Below are positions 31,886 through 43,221 of a DNA stretch of 64,000 nt, in pieces. The stretch is from positions 310,001-374,000 of the forward strand of contig NZ_JAUTAY010000001.1 of the NCBI RefSeq assembly GCF_030818795.1. The letters run 5' to 3'. Under the pieces are notes generated by a model, which did no database searches, was not told where the DNA came from, and saw only the letters and a list, made by a program, of their open reading frames with translations. The position numbers were made by a program, and so were the translations under genes. Position 1 is the stretch's first letter. Every line of letters starts with the position of its first letter. The stretch comes from Microbacterium sp. SORGH_AS_0862. Lineage in GTDB: Bacteria > Actinomycetota > Actinomycetes > Actinomycetales > Microbacteriaceae.

Positions 31886-32974
31886 CTACCGAGCACGCTC
31901 GGCGGTGGTGCGCACGCTGCGGCGCGCGACCCAGGCGAACAGTCGCTCGAGTGGCCCTCGACCCATCGTCAACGCCCACACCGTGCAGCCGGCGACGACC
32001 GCGATCGTCAAGGGCCAGAACGGCTGGAGCTCGCGGAACTCCCACAGCGCTCCGGTGTCACCGAGTGCGACCAGAGCCCATATGGCCCAGACGAGCAGCT
32101 GCGCCGTATACGCCGTCAACGGCATCGCCCCGGTCGCGCGCAGCGGCAGAAGCACCCACGTGAGCGGGGTGCGAGCGATGATCAGGCATCCACCCAGAAC
32201 CGCGATCGCGGTGGCCGCACCGCCGATGGCCTCGGGCAGGCCGCCCGAGTGGGGGTGTGTGCTCAGCGCGACGCTCCAGTAGTCGGACGCGACGGTCATG
32301 TGCGCGGCGAGGCCGCCCGCACCGTAGGCGAACAGCGCGGTCCCGACTCCCATCACGAGAAGGATCGCCGCGACGCGTGCATCGTGCAGATCCACGCGCC
32401 CGAGCGCGAGGCCGAGCACCAGGAATCCGATCCACAACGGAAACGGGTAGGCCCAGCCGATGACGAGCGCGACGCTCTCCCCCGCCGGGGTGTCCCAGAA
32501 CGGCAGCAGCCCGAGCGCCGCCTGAACGAAAGGCATCACGACCAGCAGCCCCGCGGCGACCGCGAACAGGGTCCCGGCGTCGAGCCGCAGAAGGGGCAGA
32601 GCCATCAGGAAGAGGACGGCGTAGGCCGGCAGGATCACGTAGACCGGCACACCCGTGAGGATCAGCAGGATGCCGAGCACCCAGATGAGACCCGCCCGCA
32701 CGAGCAGGCGACCGCGTGCCACGCGCAACAGCTCGCCCGAGGCGGGGGACGTTCCGCCCGTCGTCAGGGCGATCGACACCCCCGCGAGGACGGCGAACAG
32801 GATCGACGATCGTCCGTTCACGATGTCGAGCCAGGTCTCCGGGCGCGTCAGGTCGAAGGGCTCCTCGATCGTCAACAGGTGGGCGGCGAGCATCCCGATG
32901 ACCGCGAGACCGCGGGCGAGATCGATCCCGCCGAGCCGGTCGGCTCCGTTCAGCCGCACCAGCGCCCGCCTCAT
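31886..32974 (-). CDS. DUF418/DUF1624-type integral membrane protein (putative acyltransferase fold)
   Basis: 362 residues with ten or more TM helices. The N-terminal R(L)xGIDLARGLAVIGMLAAHL, with the His in helix 1, and the ATGAMPLTAYTAQLLVW block near the C-terminus are typical of the DUF1624/DUF418 membrane families related to heparan-N-acetyltransferase-like acyltransferases. Substrate unknown. It sits between argF and argH (13-bp and 9-bp gaps), where argR or argG is often found in actinobacteria, so it is probably co-transcribed with arginine genes. Confidence 0.8.
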   Translation of the reverse strand: MRRALVRLNGADRLGGIDLARGLAVIGMLAAHLLTIEEPFDLTRPETWLDIVNGRSSILFAVLAGVSIALTTGGTSPASGELLRVARGRLLVRAGLIWVLGILLILTGVPVYVILPAYAVLFLMALPLLRLDAGTLFAVAAGLLVVMPFVQAALGLLPFWDTPAGESVALVIGWAYPFPLWIGFLVLGLALGRVDLHDARVAAILLVMGVGTALFAYGAGGLAAHMTVASDYWSVALSTHPHSGGLPEAIGGAATAIAVLGGCLIIARTPLTWVLLPLRATGAMPLTAYTAQLLVWAIWALVALGDTGALWEFRELQPFWPLTIAVVAGCTVWALTMGRGPLERLFAWVARRSVRTTAERAR

Positions 32975-32987
32975 CCCGCGGGTCCGA

Positions 32988-33907
32988 TCAGCTCTGACGC
33001 AGCAGCCAGACCAGCAGCGCCTTCTGGGCGTGCAACCGGTTCTCGGCTTCGTCCCACACGACGCTCTGCGGTCCGTCGATCACGGCTGCGTCCACCTCGT
33101 AGCCGCGATCGGCCGGAAGGCAGTGGATGAAGATCGCGCCGGGATCGGCGAGGGCCATCGTCTCCTCGGTCACCTTGTAGGCGCCGAGGTCGCGAAGGCG
33201 GGCGAGCTTCTCCTCCTCCTTGCCCATCGACACCCACGTGTCGGTGACGACGATGTCGGCACCGGCCGCGGCTTCCAGCGGGTCGGTGAGCAGGGTGAGC
33301 GATCCCCCGGTCTCGGCGGCGCGGCGGTCGGCGTCGGCCACGACGTCCTCGCGGGGCGAGTAGGACTCAGGAGACGCGACGCGCACGTGCATCCCGGCGG
33401 TGACACCCGCCAGCGCATACGAGTGGGCCATGTTCGAGCGGCCGTCGCCGAAGAACGCGAGGGTCAACCCCTTGAGCTCGCCCTTGTGCTCGCGGATCGT
33501 CAGCAGATCGGCGAGCAGCTGGCAGGGGTGGAAGTCGTCGCTCAGCGCGTTCACGACGGGCACGCGGGTGCCGCGGGCCATCTCCTCGAGCCCCGCCTGC
33601 GCGTAGGTGCGCCAGACGATCGCCGCCACCTGGCGCTCGAGCACGCGCGCCGTGTCGGAGGGCGTCTCCTTGCCGCCGAGCTGGCTGTTGGCTGTCGAGA
33701 TGATCAGCGGGGAGCCGCCGAGATCGGCGATGCCGACCGCGAACGAGACCCGCGTGCGCGTGGAGGACTTGTCGAAGATGACCGCCACGGTCTGCGGACC
33801 GGCGAGCGGCTTCGCCGCCCAGCGGTCAGCCTTCAGCTCCAGGGCCAGGTCGAGGATCTCGGCCTGCTCGGCGCTGGTCAGGTCGTCGTCGCGCAGCAGG
33901 TGACGGG

Positions 33908-33911
<4 letters not shown>
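32988..33911 (-). CDS. argF: Ornithine carbamoyltransferase
   Basis: 307 residues. Makes citrulline from ornithine and carbamoyl phosphate. The carbamoyl-phosphate-binding motif is KSSTRTR (about 49-55), with FHPCQLLADLLT (HPxQ, catalytic His) and the ornithine loop HCLPADRGYEV. ATGA overlap with argD. An actinobacterial feature is the conserved SMGKEEE segment after VTDTWV. Confidence 0.96.
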
Positions 33912-35148
<1,237 letters not shown>

Positions 35149-35149
<1 letters not shown>

Positions 35150-36051
35150 CACGCCACCACCTCTGTTCCGATGCCTTTCTGAGTGAAGAGTTCGACGAGC
35201 ACGGAGTGCGGCACTCGTCCGTCGATGATCGCCGCGGTGGGCACGCCCCCCGTGACCGCGTCGAGGCACGCCTGCATCTTCGGGATCATCCCCGACTCCA
35301 GACGCGGGAGCATCTCCTCCAGCTCCGCGGAGGTCAGATGCGACACGAGGGAATCGCGGTTCGGCCAATCCGCGTAGAGGCCGGGCACGTCGGTCAGCAC
35401 GACGAGCTTCACGGCGCCCAGCGCCACGGCGAGCGCCGCCGCGGCCGCATCCGCGTTCACGTTGAGGGAGTGGCCGGTGTGGTCGAGATCAGGCGCGATC
35501 GACGACACGACGGGGATGCGTCCCGCCTCGAGCTGGTCGATGATCGGCTGCGGGTCGACCGACACGACATCGCCGACCCGACCGAGGTCGTGCTCGACAC
35601 CGTCGACGACGACGCCGCGGCGGCGTCCACCGAACAGCCCCGCATCCTCGCCCGAGAGGCCGGTGGCCACGGGTCCGTGCGCGTTGATCTTGGCGACCAG
35701 CTGCGGGTTGATCTGACCGGTGAGCACCATGCGCACGACCGTGATCGCCTCCGTGGAGGTGACGCGGTAGCCGCCCTTGAACTCGCTCGGGATCGCCAGC
35801 CGGTCGAGCATGTTGGAGATCTGCGGTCCACCGCCGTGCACGACGACGGGTTTCACCCCGACGTAACGGAGGTAGGCGATGTCCGCGGCGAAGGCATCCT
35901 GCAGCTCGTCGGAGACCATCGCGTTGCCGCCGTACTTCACGACGACGATCTGCTCGCGGTAGCGCTTGAGCCACGGCAGCGACTCGATGAGAGTCTCGGC
36001 CTTGGCGCTTGCGGCGGCGGGGTCGGTGTCTTGCAGATCGATACCTGTCAT
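35149..36051 (-). CDS. argB: Acetylglutamate kinase
   Basis: 300 residues, phosphorylates N-acetylglutamate. Amino-acid-kinase motifs: VVKYGGNAM (about 38-46), [10 protein letters not shown] (about 72-81), GLSGEDAGL, and [17 protein letters not shown]. The extra N-terminal helix (about 1-30, [17 protein letters not shown]) and conserved C-terminal residues are those of the hexameric, arginine-inhibited class, so feedback control by arginine is expected. Coupled to argJ by ATGA. Confidence 0.96.
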
Positions 36052-37205
36052 GAGGAGTACGCGCTGTTCTCGTGGACGTAGTCGTGCGTGAGGTCGTTGG
36101 TGCGGATGGTCGCCTCGACGTCGCCGACCTTGAGGTCCACGACGAGGTCGGTCGCGCGCGGAGTCAGATCTACCTCTTCCCGCGGGGCGTCGGGGCCGCC
36201 GGCGGAGCAGACCCGCACGCCGTTCATCCAGACGTCGACGTCGTAGGGGTCGAAGGCGGCCCGGGTGGTGCCGATCGCGGCCAGCACCCTCCCCCAGTTC
36301 GGGTCGTTGCCGAAGATCGCCGCCTTGAACAGGTTGTTGCGGGCGATGGAGCGCCCCACCTCGACGGCGTCCTCCTCGGATGCGGCGTGCACGACTCTGA
36401 TGGTGATGTCGTGGCTCGCGCCCTCGGCGTCGCCCTGCAGCTGCCGCGCCAGGTCGTCGCACAGCGCGACCAGCCCCGCACGGAACGCCGCGGCATCCGG
36501 CTCGATGCCGCTCGCGCCGCTGACCAGCAGGCTCACCTGGTCGTTCGTCGACATGCAGCCGTCGGAGTCGAGGCGGTCGAAGCTCACGTGGGTCGCGGCG
36601 CGAAGGTGCGCGTCGGCCTCGGATGCGGTCAGCACCGCATCCGAGGTGATGACGACGAGCATCGTGGCAAGACCCGGTGCGAGCATGCCCGCACCCTTCG
36701 CGATGCCCCCGATCGTCCAGCCGTCGCCGGCGTACACGCTCGTCTTCGCGACGGAGTCGGTGGTCATGATCGCGTGCGCGGCATCCAGACCGCCGTCGGC
36801 GGACAGTGCGGCGACACCCGCCTCGACCCCCTGGAGGACCTTCGCGCGGAACGCCTCGTCGCCGGTTCCGATCAGACCGGTCGAGCACACCAGGATGTCG
36901 CCGGGCGCGACGCCGAGCAGTTCGGCCGCCCTCTCTGCCGTCTGGTGGGTCGTCTGGAACCCGAAGGAGCCCGTGAAGCAGTTCGCGCCGCCGGAGTTGA
37001 GCACGATGGCCTCGACGATGCCGTCGGTGATCACCTGCTCCGACCACAGGATGGGGTTGGCCTTGGCCCGGTTGGAGGTGAAGACCGCGGCGCCGACCTT
37101 GAGCGGTCCGCGGTTGACGACGACGGCAACATCGGATTTGCCGGTCGACTTCAGGCCGACGGCGACACCGGCGGCCTCGAATCCTGCGGGTGCGGTGACG
37201 GTCAC
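36048..37205 (-). CDS. argJ: Bifunctional ornithine acetyltransferase / N-acetylglutamate synthase
   Basis: 385 residues. It recycles the acetyl group from acetylornithine to glutamate. The autocleavage Thr is in [20 protein letters not shown] (A-T-M-L, about residue 180), which splits the precursor into alpha and beta chains. [10 protein letters not shown] and the final [16 protein letters not shown] tail are ArgJ signatures. GTG start in a GTGA overlap with argC. Confidence 0.96.
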   Translation of the reverse strand: MTVTAPAGFEAAGVAVGLKSTGKSDVAVVVNRGPLKVGAAVFTSNRAKANPILWSEQVITDGIVEAIVLNSGGANCFTGSFGFQTTHQTAERAAELLGVAPGDILVCSTGLIGTGDEAFRAKVLQGVEAGVAALSADGGLDAAHAIMTTDSVAKTSVYAGDGWTIGGIAKGAGMLAPGLATMLVVITSDAVLTASEADAHLRAATHVSFDRLDSDGCMSTNDQVSLLVSGASGIEPDAAAFRAGLVALCDDLARQLQGDAEGASHDITIRVVHAASEEDAVEVGRSIARNNLFKAAIFGNDPNWGRVLAAIGTTRAAFDPYDVDVWMNGVRVCSAGGPDAPREEVDLTPRATDLVVDLKVGDVEATIRTNDLTHDYVHENSAYSS

Positions 37206-38248
37206 GGCGCGACTCCGTTCACGGTGAGCGCGCGGTGTTCGGGAAGACCGAGCGCGATGTTCATGGACTGCACGGCGGCACCCGCCGTGCCCTTGACGAG
37301 ATTGTCGACGGCGGCGACGACGACGACGCGGTTCGCCGCGCGGTCGATGGAGAGCCCGAGCAGCGCGGTGTTCGCACCCAACACATCCGCCGTGCGGGGG
37401 AACGCCCCCTCCGGCAGCAGCTGCACGAACGTCTCGTCCCCGTAGGCCGTCTCCCACGCCGCCCTGATCTCGGCGTCGGTGACGCCGGGCGCGATCGGCG
37501 CGGTCGAGGTGGCGAGGATGCCGCGCGACATCGGCACGATGACGGGCGTGAAGGAGATGCGCACGTCGCCGGGGGCGCCGGCTGCGACGAGCGCCTGCTG
37601 GATCTCGGGGATGTGGCGATGGGTGCCGCCGACGGCGTAGGGGTTCGCCGTCCCGAGGATCTCGCTCGCGAGCAGATTCGGCTTGAGGCTCTTCCCGGCA
37701 CCGGAGGGCCCCACGGCGAGGACGCTGACGATGTCGCCGGGATCGATGACACCGGCCGCGACACCCGGGGCGAGACTCAACGAGACGGTCGACGCGTTGC
37801 AGCCGGGAGCGGCGATGCGCGAGGCTCCGACGAGCCGCTCGCGCTGCTTGGCGCCGTCGACGATCAGCTCCGGCACGCCGTAGGTCCACGGTTCGTGGAA
37901 GTCGCCGCCGTAGAAGGCCGCCCACGCATCGGCCGAGGTGAGCCGGTGATCGGCCCCGGCGTCGATGACGAGCGGGACGTCGGCGAGGACGTCGGTGTAC
38001 TGACCGGACTGTCCGTGCGGCAACGCGAGCACGACGACGTCGTGACCGGCGAGCACCTCCGGTGTGGTCGGCTGGAGCTCGAGGTGCGCGAGCGAACGCA
38101 GGTGCGGCTGCTGCGAGATCAGCGGGGTTCCGGCATTCGAATGCGCGGTGACCGTGCGGATCTCGACGTCGGGGTGCGCGGAGAGGATGCGGAGGATCTC
38201 GCCTCCCGCATAGCCGGACGCGCCGGATACGGCGACCGAATAGGGCAT
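37202..38248 (-). CDS. argC: N-acetyl-gamma-glutamyl-phosphate reductase
   Basis: 348 residues. NADP-binding GASGYAGGE (about 9-17), catalytic Cys in APGCNAS (about 148-152), and the HRHIPEIQQ substrate block. First gene of the cluster. A TAAGGT box lies 7 nt before the ATG and also resembles a Shine-Dalgarno (AAGGTGG), so the mRNA is leaderless or has a very short leader. I saw no clear ArgR box in the 237 bp shared with the divergent ATPase gene. Confidence 0.95.
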   Translation of the reverse strand: MPYSVAVSGASGYAGGEILRILSAHPDVEIRTVTAHSNAGTPLISQQPHLRSLAHLELQPTTPEVLAGHDVVVLALPHGQSGQYTDVLADVPLVIDAGADHRLTSADAWAAFYGGDFHEPWTYGVPELIVDGAKQRERLVGASRIAAPGCNASTVSLSLAPGVAAGVIDPGDIVSVLAVGPSGAGKSLKPNLLASEILGTANPYAVGGTHRHIPEIQQALVAAGAPGDVRISFTPVIVPMSRGILATSTAPIAPGVTDAEIRAAWETAYGDETFVQLLPEGAFPRTADVLGANTALLGLSIDRAANRVVVVAAVDNLVKGTAGAAVQSMNIALGLPEHRALTVNGVAP

Positions 38249-38485
38249 GGGTTCCACCTTAGAGTCTGGGAGCTGTGCGCTCGCGCGCACCGGCGGCATC
38301 GGCGACGCCCGCGCACCCGGACCGGTGCGTCACGCATCGCCTAGATTCGGCGGTCTCCCAGACGTCGGCGCACGACCACGCGCTGCGCGCTGTGGAACCG
38401 GGCCGAGGACATGCGCCGACGATAGCGGCGCGCACGCCGCATCCGCAACTCGGCGCGCGTCGGACACTCCCGCCAGACTGGAGCG
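38249..38485. promoter_or_regulatory. Divergent region between argC and the AAA ATPase
   Basis: 237 bp without a gene. It contains the argC -10/SD-like TAAGGT (38261-38256) and, for the ATPase, a short GGAG before the ATG. No palindromic operator longer than six bases was recognised. Confidence 0.4.
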
Positions 38486-39616
38486 ATGCTGCAGACCATC
38501 GCCGTCTCCGGGTACCGGTCGCTCCGCGACGTCGTCGTGCCGCTGGACGGGCTCACCGTCGTCACCGGCGCGAACGGGACCGGCAAGTCGAACCTGTACC
38601 GCGCCCTGCGCCTGCTCGCGGGAGCCGCCACCGGCGGCATGGTCGAGGCGGTCGCGCGTGAGGGAGGCCTGTCGTCGTTGCTGTGGGCCGGCCCCGAGGA
38701 CGGCGGCGGCGAGGGCACCCTGCGGCGTGACCCCGTGGCCGTGCGGCTGGGCTTCGCCTCCGACGAGCTCGGCTATCTGGTGGATCTCGGTCTGCCGCAG
38801 ATCGGCAGCGCGAGCCTGTTCTCCCGCGACCCGGAGATCAAGCGGGAGCAGGTCTTCGCCGGCACGGTCGCCAAGCCCTCGACGCTGCTCATCGATCGGC
38901 GGGGCCCGGCGACGCGCGTGCGCGAGGGGTCCTGGACCACGCTTCGGCAGTCGCTCGCACCGTTCGAGAGCATCCTCCTCGACCTCGCCGACGGCGACAC
39001 CGGTCCCGAGCTGCTGACGCTGCGACGGACACTGGCGAGCTGGCGCTTCTACGACCATTTCCGCGTGGATGCGGATGCTCCCGCACGTTCCCCGCAGGTG
39101 GGCACGCGCACGCGCGCCCTTGCGCACGGCGGGCAGAACATCGCGGCGCTCTGGGCGAGCGTGCGCGAAGCGGGCGCGGGCGACGTCCTCGACGCGGAGA
39201 TCGATCGCGCATTCCCGGGCATGCGCGTGCAGATCGACGCGGAGGACGGGCGACTGCGGCTGCGACTTCGCCAGCCCGGACTGCTGCGCGCGCTCGACGT
39301 CGCCGAACTCAGCGACGGGATCCTGCGCTATCTGCTGCTGTGCGCCGCGCTCCTGCCCGCGGCCCCGGGGCCGCTCATCGTGCTCAACGAGCCGGAGGCG
39401 AGTCTGCACGAGAGTCTGCTCGCCCCGCTGGCGCAACTCATCGTGTCCGCGTCGCGGGGCACCCAGGTGATCGTGGTGACCCATGCGGCCGAGCTCGCAC
39501 GCCGGCTGGCGGATGCGGGCGCCCTGGCCCACCGTCTGGCGCGCAGTTCCGACGGCACGATCGTCGAAGGGCAGGGCTTCCTCGACGTCCCCCCATGGAA
39601 CTGGGGAAGCCGCTGA
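38486..39616 (+). CDS. AAA family ATPase, RecF/OLD-like (AAA_21)
   Basis: 376 residues, one domain. The N-terminus MLQTIAVSGYRSLRDVVVPL plus Walker A GANGTGKSN (about 29-37) and the C-terminal LIVLNEPEASLHESLLAPLAQL (Walker B with the conserved Glu; Asn replaces the usual Asp) and VIVVTHAAEL are those of RecF/OLD-like ATPases. The signature-type segment is ELSDGILRYLLL. There is no TOPRIM domain or neighbouring effector, so it looks like a solitary housekeeping or DNA-linked ATPase rather than a defence pair. GGAG before the ATG. Confidence 0.85.
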   Translation: MLQTIAVSGYRSLRDVVVPLDGLTVVTGANGTGKSNLYRALRLLAGAATGGMVEAVAREGGLSSLLWAGPEDGGGEGTLRRDPVAVRLGFASDELGYLVDLGLPQIGSASLFSRDPEIKREQVFAGTVAKPSTLLIDRRGPATRVREGSWTTLRQSLAPFESILLDLADGDTGPELLTLRRTLASWRFYDHFRVDADAPARSPQVGTRTRALAHGGQNIAALWASVREAGAGDVLDAEIDRAFPGMRVQIDAEDGRLRLRLRQPGLLRALDVAELSDGILRYLLLCAALLPAAPGPLIVLNEPEASLHESLLAPLAQLIVSASRGTQVIVVTHAAELARRLADAGALAHRLARSSDGTIVEGQGFLDVPPWNWGSR

Positions 39617-39648
39617 GCGGAGCGCGTGGGCTCAGGCGCTCCGCTCAG
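39613..39648. terminator. Bidirectional terminator between the ATPase gene and pheT
   Basis: A perfect 13-bp inverted repeat, CTGAGCGGAGCGC and its complement, with a 10-nt loop, spans both converging stop codons (ATPase TGA at 39614-39616, pheT TGA at 39647-39645). It lacks T-tracts but is placed to stop both transcripts. Confidence 0.7.
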
Positions 39649-42164
39649 TCGCGCAGGACGGCTCCGAACCGCTCGCCCGCTACCGCGACTCCCGCGAGCT
39701 TCGCGTCGGTCGCCTCCGCCGAGGTCAGCGTGCGGTCCTCGGCACGGAAGCGCAGCGCGAACGTCAGGCTCTTCGATCCCTGGTCCACGCCCTGACCCCG
39801 GTAGTCGTCCACGAGCCGCGCGGACTCGAGCAGGTCTCCGGCTCCGTCGACGAGCGCGGCGCGGACGTCCGCGGCCGCGACGTCGGCGGGAACCACGAGC
39901 GAGACGTCCTGAGTCGCCGCGGGATAGCCCGACAGCGAAGCGGCGACGACACGCGAACCCGCGATCTCGATGAGGAGGTCGAGGTCCAGCTCGGCCACCG
40001 TGATACGCCCCGGGAGGTCGGCGGCCTCGGAGACGGCGGGAAGCAGCTCTCCCACGTAACCCACATCGGTGCCGTCGACCGACACGATGCCGCTGCGGCC
40101 CGGGTGCAGTGCCGCGCGCCGGCCCTGCGCGATCGTCACCTCGACACCCGCTGCGGCCGCGATCACGCGCACCGCGTCCAGCACCTCGCTGAGTCCCGCG
40201 GCCTCGGCGGGGCGCCCCGGCTGCTTGGGCGCGACAGCGCCCGCCACGAGCACGGCCACGTGGCGTCGCTGCGGCGGGATGGAGCCGTCCAGCTGAGCGA
40301 GCGTCGCCGCATCCGGGCGCACCGCGAGCGGCGGGACGAAGGACGTGCCGTACGTGACGCCGGGCTCGGGGAGGAACACCGACCCTGTCTCGAAGAGGCT
40401 CAGATCCACGAGTCCGCGCGCGACGTTGCGGTGGGCGACCTGGAGCAGGCCGGGCACGAGCGAGCGGCGGAGATACGCCGCCTGCGAGTCGAGCGCATTG
40501 GCGAGTTTGATGCTCGGCAGCGAGGACCCGTCGGCACTGCCGTGGAGATCGTTCTGCTCGCGCGCGACGAACGGGAACGACGGCGTCTCGACGTATCCCG
40601 CGGCGGCGAGCGCATTCGAGACGCGACGCCGACCCTGCTGCGCCGGCGTCCGGCCGCGTCCCGAGGGGGCGACCGGCAGCACCGAGGGGATGCGGTCGTA
40701 TCCCTCGATGCGGGCGACCTCCTCCGCGAGCGTCCACGCGTCGGTCAGGTCGGGACGCCACGTCGGCGCGTCGACGAACCACACCGAGCCGGTGTCGTGC
40801 ACCGTCGCACCGATGAGCTCGAGGGCGGCGACGATCTGCTCACGCGTGTAGTCGACGCCGATGAGGCCCGGCACGAAGTCGTACTCGAGCGCGATCGCCT
40901 CGCGCTCGAGCTCCGCCCCGAGCGCCGCGCCGGTCGCGTCGGCGGTGCCGCCGGCGTACTGCACCATCAGCTCGACGACGCGCTGGGCGGCCGCGTACGG
41001 GACCGCCGGGTCGACCCCGCGCTCGAAGCGGCGTGACGCCTCCGACGGCAGCTTGTGGCGACGCGCGGTGCGGGCGATCGAGATCTGATCGAAGATCGCC
41101 GCCTCGATGAGCACGTTCGTCGTTGCGTCGCTCATCTCGGTGGCAGCGCCGCCCATGACGCCGGCGAGGCCGATGGGCCCCGAGTCGTCCGTGATCAGCA
41201 GGTCCTCGGCGTCGAGCGTGCGGACGGTCCCGTCGAGGGTCTCGAGCTTCTCCCCCGCTCGAGCCCGGCGCACGGTGATCCCGCCGGTCAGCTTGTCGAG
41301 GTCGTAGCCGTGGATCGGGTTGCCGAGCTCGAGCATGACGTAGTTGGTGATGTCGACCAGGATGCCGAGCGAGCGGATGCCGGCGAGCGTCAGACGCGTG
41401 ATCATCCACGGCGGTGTGGGTCGGGAAGCGTCGACGCCGCGCACGACGCGGGCGACGAACTCCGTGACACCCGCGCGGCCGCGGATCGGGTTCTCATCGG
41501 ACACGGCGAGCGGGAACCCCGTCCCGGGCTCGTCGAGCGGGCGCTCGGCGGGGTCGTGGAAGGCGGCGCCGGTCGCGTGCGAGTACTCACGGGCCGCACC
41601 GCGGATCGAGAGCGCGTACCCGCGATCCGGGGTCACGTTGATGTCGACGGCGACGTCGTCGAGCCCCAGCAGGGAGATCGCGTCGGTGCCGACGGGTGCG
41701 TCGATCCCGAGCTCGACGAGGCGGAGGATGCCGGAGTGCTCGCTGCCGAGCCCCAGCTCCTTCGCCGAGGCGATCATGCCGTCGGACACGTGGCCGTAGG
41801 TCTTGCGCGCAGCGATCGGGAAGGGCCCGGGAAGCACCGAACCGGGCAGGGTCACGACGACCTTGTCACCGGGGAAGAAGTTGCGGGCACCGCAGACGAT
41901 GCCGTGGACGTCGGCCCCGCCGTCGGCCGCCGTCTCACCCTCGGGCGCCACGCGCACCTGGCACCACCGGATCGTCTTGCCGTTGGACTGCGGCTCCTCC
42001 TCGAACGAGAGCACCTCGCCCACGACGATCGGTCCCTGCAGCTCGAAGCGGTGGATGTCCTCCTCCTCGAATCCGACCCGCACGAAGGCGGCCAGGACGT
42101 CCTCGGGAGAGGCCTGGGCAGGAACCTCGACGAACTCACGCAACCACGACAGCGGAACGCGCAT
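39645..42164 (-). CDS. pheT: Phenylalanyl-tRNA synthetase beta subunit
   Basis: 839 residues. Domains in order: PheT N-terminal MRVPLSWLREFVEV, an EMAP-like tRNA-binding domain (about 43-155, GIVCGARNFFPGDKV), B3/B4 (about 215-390, editing), B5 (about 415-485), core beta domain (KLPSEASRRFERGVDP, NALAAAGYVETPSFPF) and a C-terminal ferredoxin-fold anticodon-binding domain (about 745-839, YPAATQDVSLVVP). Full length for the family. The start ATG overlaps the pheS stop by one base (TGATG). Confidence 0.97.
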   Translation of the reverse strand: MRVPLSWLREFVEVPAQASPEDVLAAFVRVGFEEEDIHRFELQGPIVVGEVLSFEEEPQSNGKTIRWCQVRVAPEGETAADGGADVHGIVCGARNFFPGDKVVVTLPGSVLPGPFPIAARKTYGHVSDGMIASAKELGLGSEHSGILRLVELGIDAPVGTDAISLLGLDDVAVDINVTPDRGYALSIRGAAREYSHATGAAFHDPAERPLDEPGTGFPLAVSDENPIRGRAGVTEFVARVVRGVDASRPTPPWMITRLTLAGIRSLGILVDITNYVMLELGNPIHGYDLDKLTGGITVRRARAGEKLETLDGTVRTLDAEDLLITDDSGPIGLAGVMGGAATEMSDATTNVLIEAAIFDQISIARTARRHKLPSEASRRFERGVDPAVPYAAAQRVVELMVQYAGGTADATGAALGAELEREAIALEYDFVPGLIGVDYTREQIVAALELIGATVHDTGSVWFVDAPTWRPDLTDAWTLAEEVARIEGYDRIPSVLPVAPSGRGRTPAQQGRRRVSNALAAAGYVETPSFPFVAREQNDLHGSADGSSLPSIKLANALDSQAAYLRRSLVPGLLQVAHRNVARGLVDLSLFETGSVFLPEPGVTYGTSFVPPLAVRPDAATLAQLDGSIPPQRRHVAVLVAGAVAPKQPGRPAEAAGLSEVLDAVRVIAAAAGVEVTIAQGRRAALHPGRSGIVSVDGTDVGYVGELLPAVSEAADLPGRITVAELDLDLLIEIAGSRVVAASLSGYPAATQDVSLVVPADVAAADVRAALVDGAGDLLESARLVDDYRGQGVDQGSKSLTFALRFRAEDRTLTSAEATDAKLAGVAVAGERFGAVLRD

Positions 42165-43210
42165 CACACCACCATCCCGAACTGCTCGCTGAATCGCACA
42201 TCGCCCTCGGCCATGTCCCTCATGTCCTGGACATCGCTGCGGAACATCAGGGTGCGCTCGATACCCATGCCGAAGGCGAAGCCGGAGTACTCCTGCGGAT
42301 CGATGCCCGCGGCGCGCAGCACGTTGGGGTTGACCATGCCGCAGCCGCCCCACTCGATCCATCGGGCCCCGCCCTTGAAGGTGGGGTGCCAGAGGTCGAG
42401 CTCGGCGCTGGGCTCGGTGAAGGGGAAGTAGTTGGCGCGGAAGCGCGTCTTGGCCTCCGGTCCGAACAGCTGGCGCGCGACGTGGTCGAGCGTGCCCTTC
42501 AGGTGCGCCATCGTGATCCCCTTGTCGATGACGAGTCCTTCGAACTGGCTGAAGACCGGAAGGTGCGTCGCATCGAACTCGTCGGTGCGGTACACCCGCC
42601 CGGGGCACGCGACGTAGATCGGGAGCTCGCGCTCGAGCATCGATCGCACCTGCACGGGACTCGTGTGGGTGCGCATGACGAGGTGGCGATCGACGGGGTC
42701 GACGAAGAACGTGTCCTGCATCTGGCGCGCGGGGTGATCGACGTCGAAGTTGAGAGCGTCGAAGTTGAACCACTCGTGCTCGAGCTCCGGTCCCTCCGCG
42801 ATCTCCCACCCCATTCCGACGAAGATGTCGCCGATCTGCTCCTGCAGGAGGGTCAGCGGATGCCGCGCGCCGACGCGCGTGCGGACCGGGATCGCCGTGA
42901 TGTCGACGCGCTCGGCCTCGAGACGCGCCGCGGTCTCGGCGGTCTCGATCTCCGCGTCGCGCGCGGCGAGCGCCTGGTTCACTTGGCCCCGCGCCTGACC
43001 GACGAGCTTTCCGAACTCGGCCTTGCGCTCGTTCGGGACGTCACGGAGGCGGGCGTTCAGGCGCGCGAGCGGCGAGCCCTCTCCGGCGTGCGCACTGCGC
43101 GCGAGCTTGAGGGCTGCGGAGTCGGCGGCTGCGGAGATGGCGGCCAGGGCCTCGTCTACCGCGGCGCTCACCGCATCGGGGGTGATCTCGTTCTGGGGTG
43201 CGTCGGACAC
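42164..43210 (-). CDS. pheS: Phenylalanyl-tRNA synthetase alpha subunit
   Basis: 348 residues, class II synthetase subunit. N-terminal coiled coil (about 15-95), then motif 2 (LPVFSQFEGLVID) and motif 3 (FAFGMGIERTLMF). LPSETAP-like blocks are replaced by the usual actinobacterial HPARQMQDTFFV and RTHTSPVQVRSM. GTG start. TAGACT lies 8 nt upstream and no Shine-Dalgarno is present, so it is likely leaderless. Confidence 0.97.
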   Translation of the reverse strand: MSDAPQNEITPDAVSAAVDEALAAISAAADSAALKLARSAHAGEGSPLARLNARLRDVPNERKAEFGKLVGQARGQVNQALAARDAEIETAETAARLEAERVDITAIPVRTRVGARHPLTLLQEQIGDIFVGMGWEIAEGPELEHEWFNFDALNFDVDHPARQMQDTFFVDPVDRHLVMRTHTSPVQVRSMLERELPIYVACPGRVYRTDEFDATHLPVFSQFEGLVIDKGITMAHLKGTLDHVARQLFGPEAKTRFRANYFPFTEPSAELDLWHPTFKGGARWIEWGGCGMVNPNVLRAAGIDPQEYSGFAFGMGIERTLMFRSDVQDMRDMAEGDVRFSEQFGMVV

Positions 43211-43221
43211 GGTGATCGAGT

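Noticed and set aside
38486..39616. Anti-phage system built on the OLD-like ATPase
   Set aside because: No TOPRIM, UvrD-like, nuclease or toxin partner lies next to it; the neighbours are housekeeping genes.
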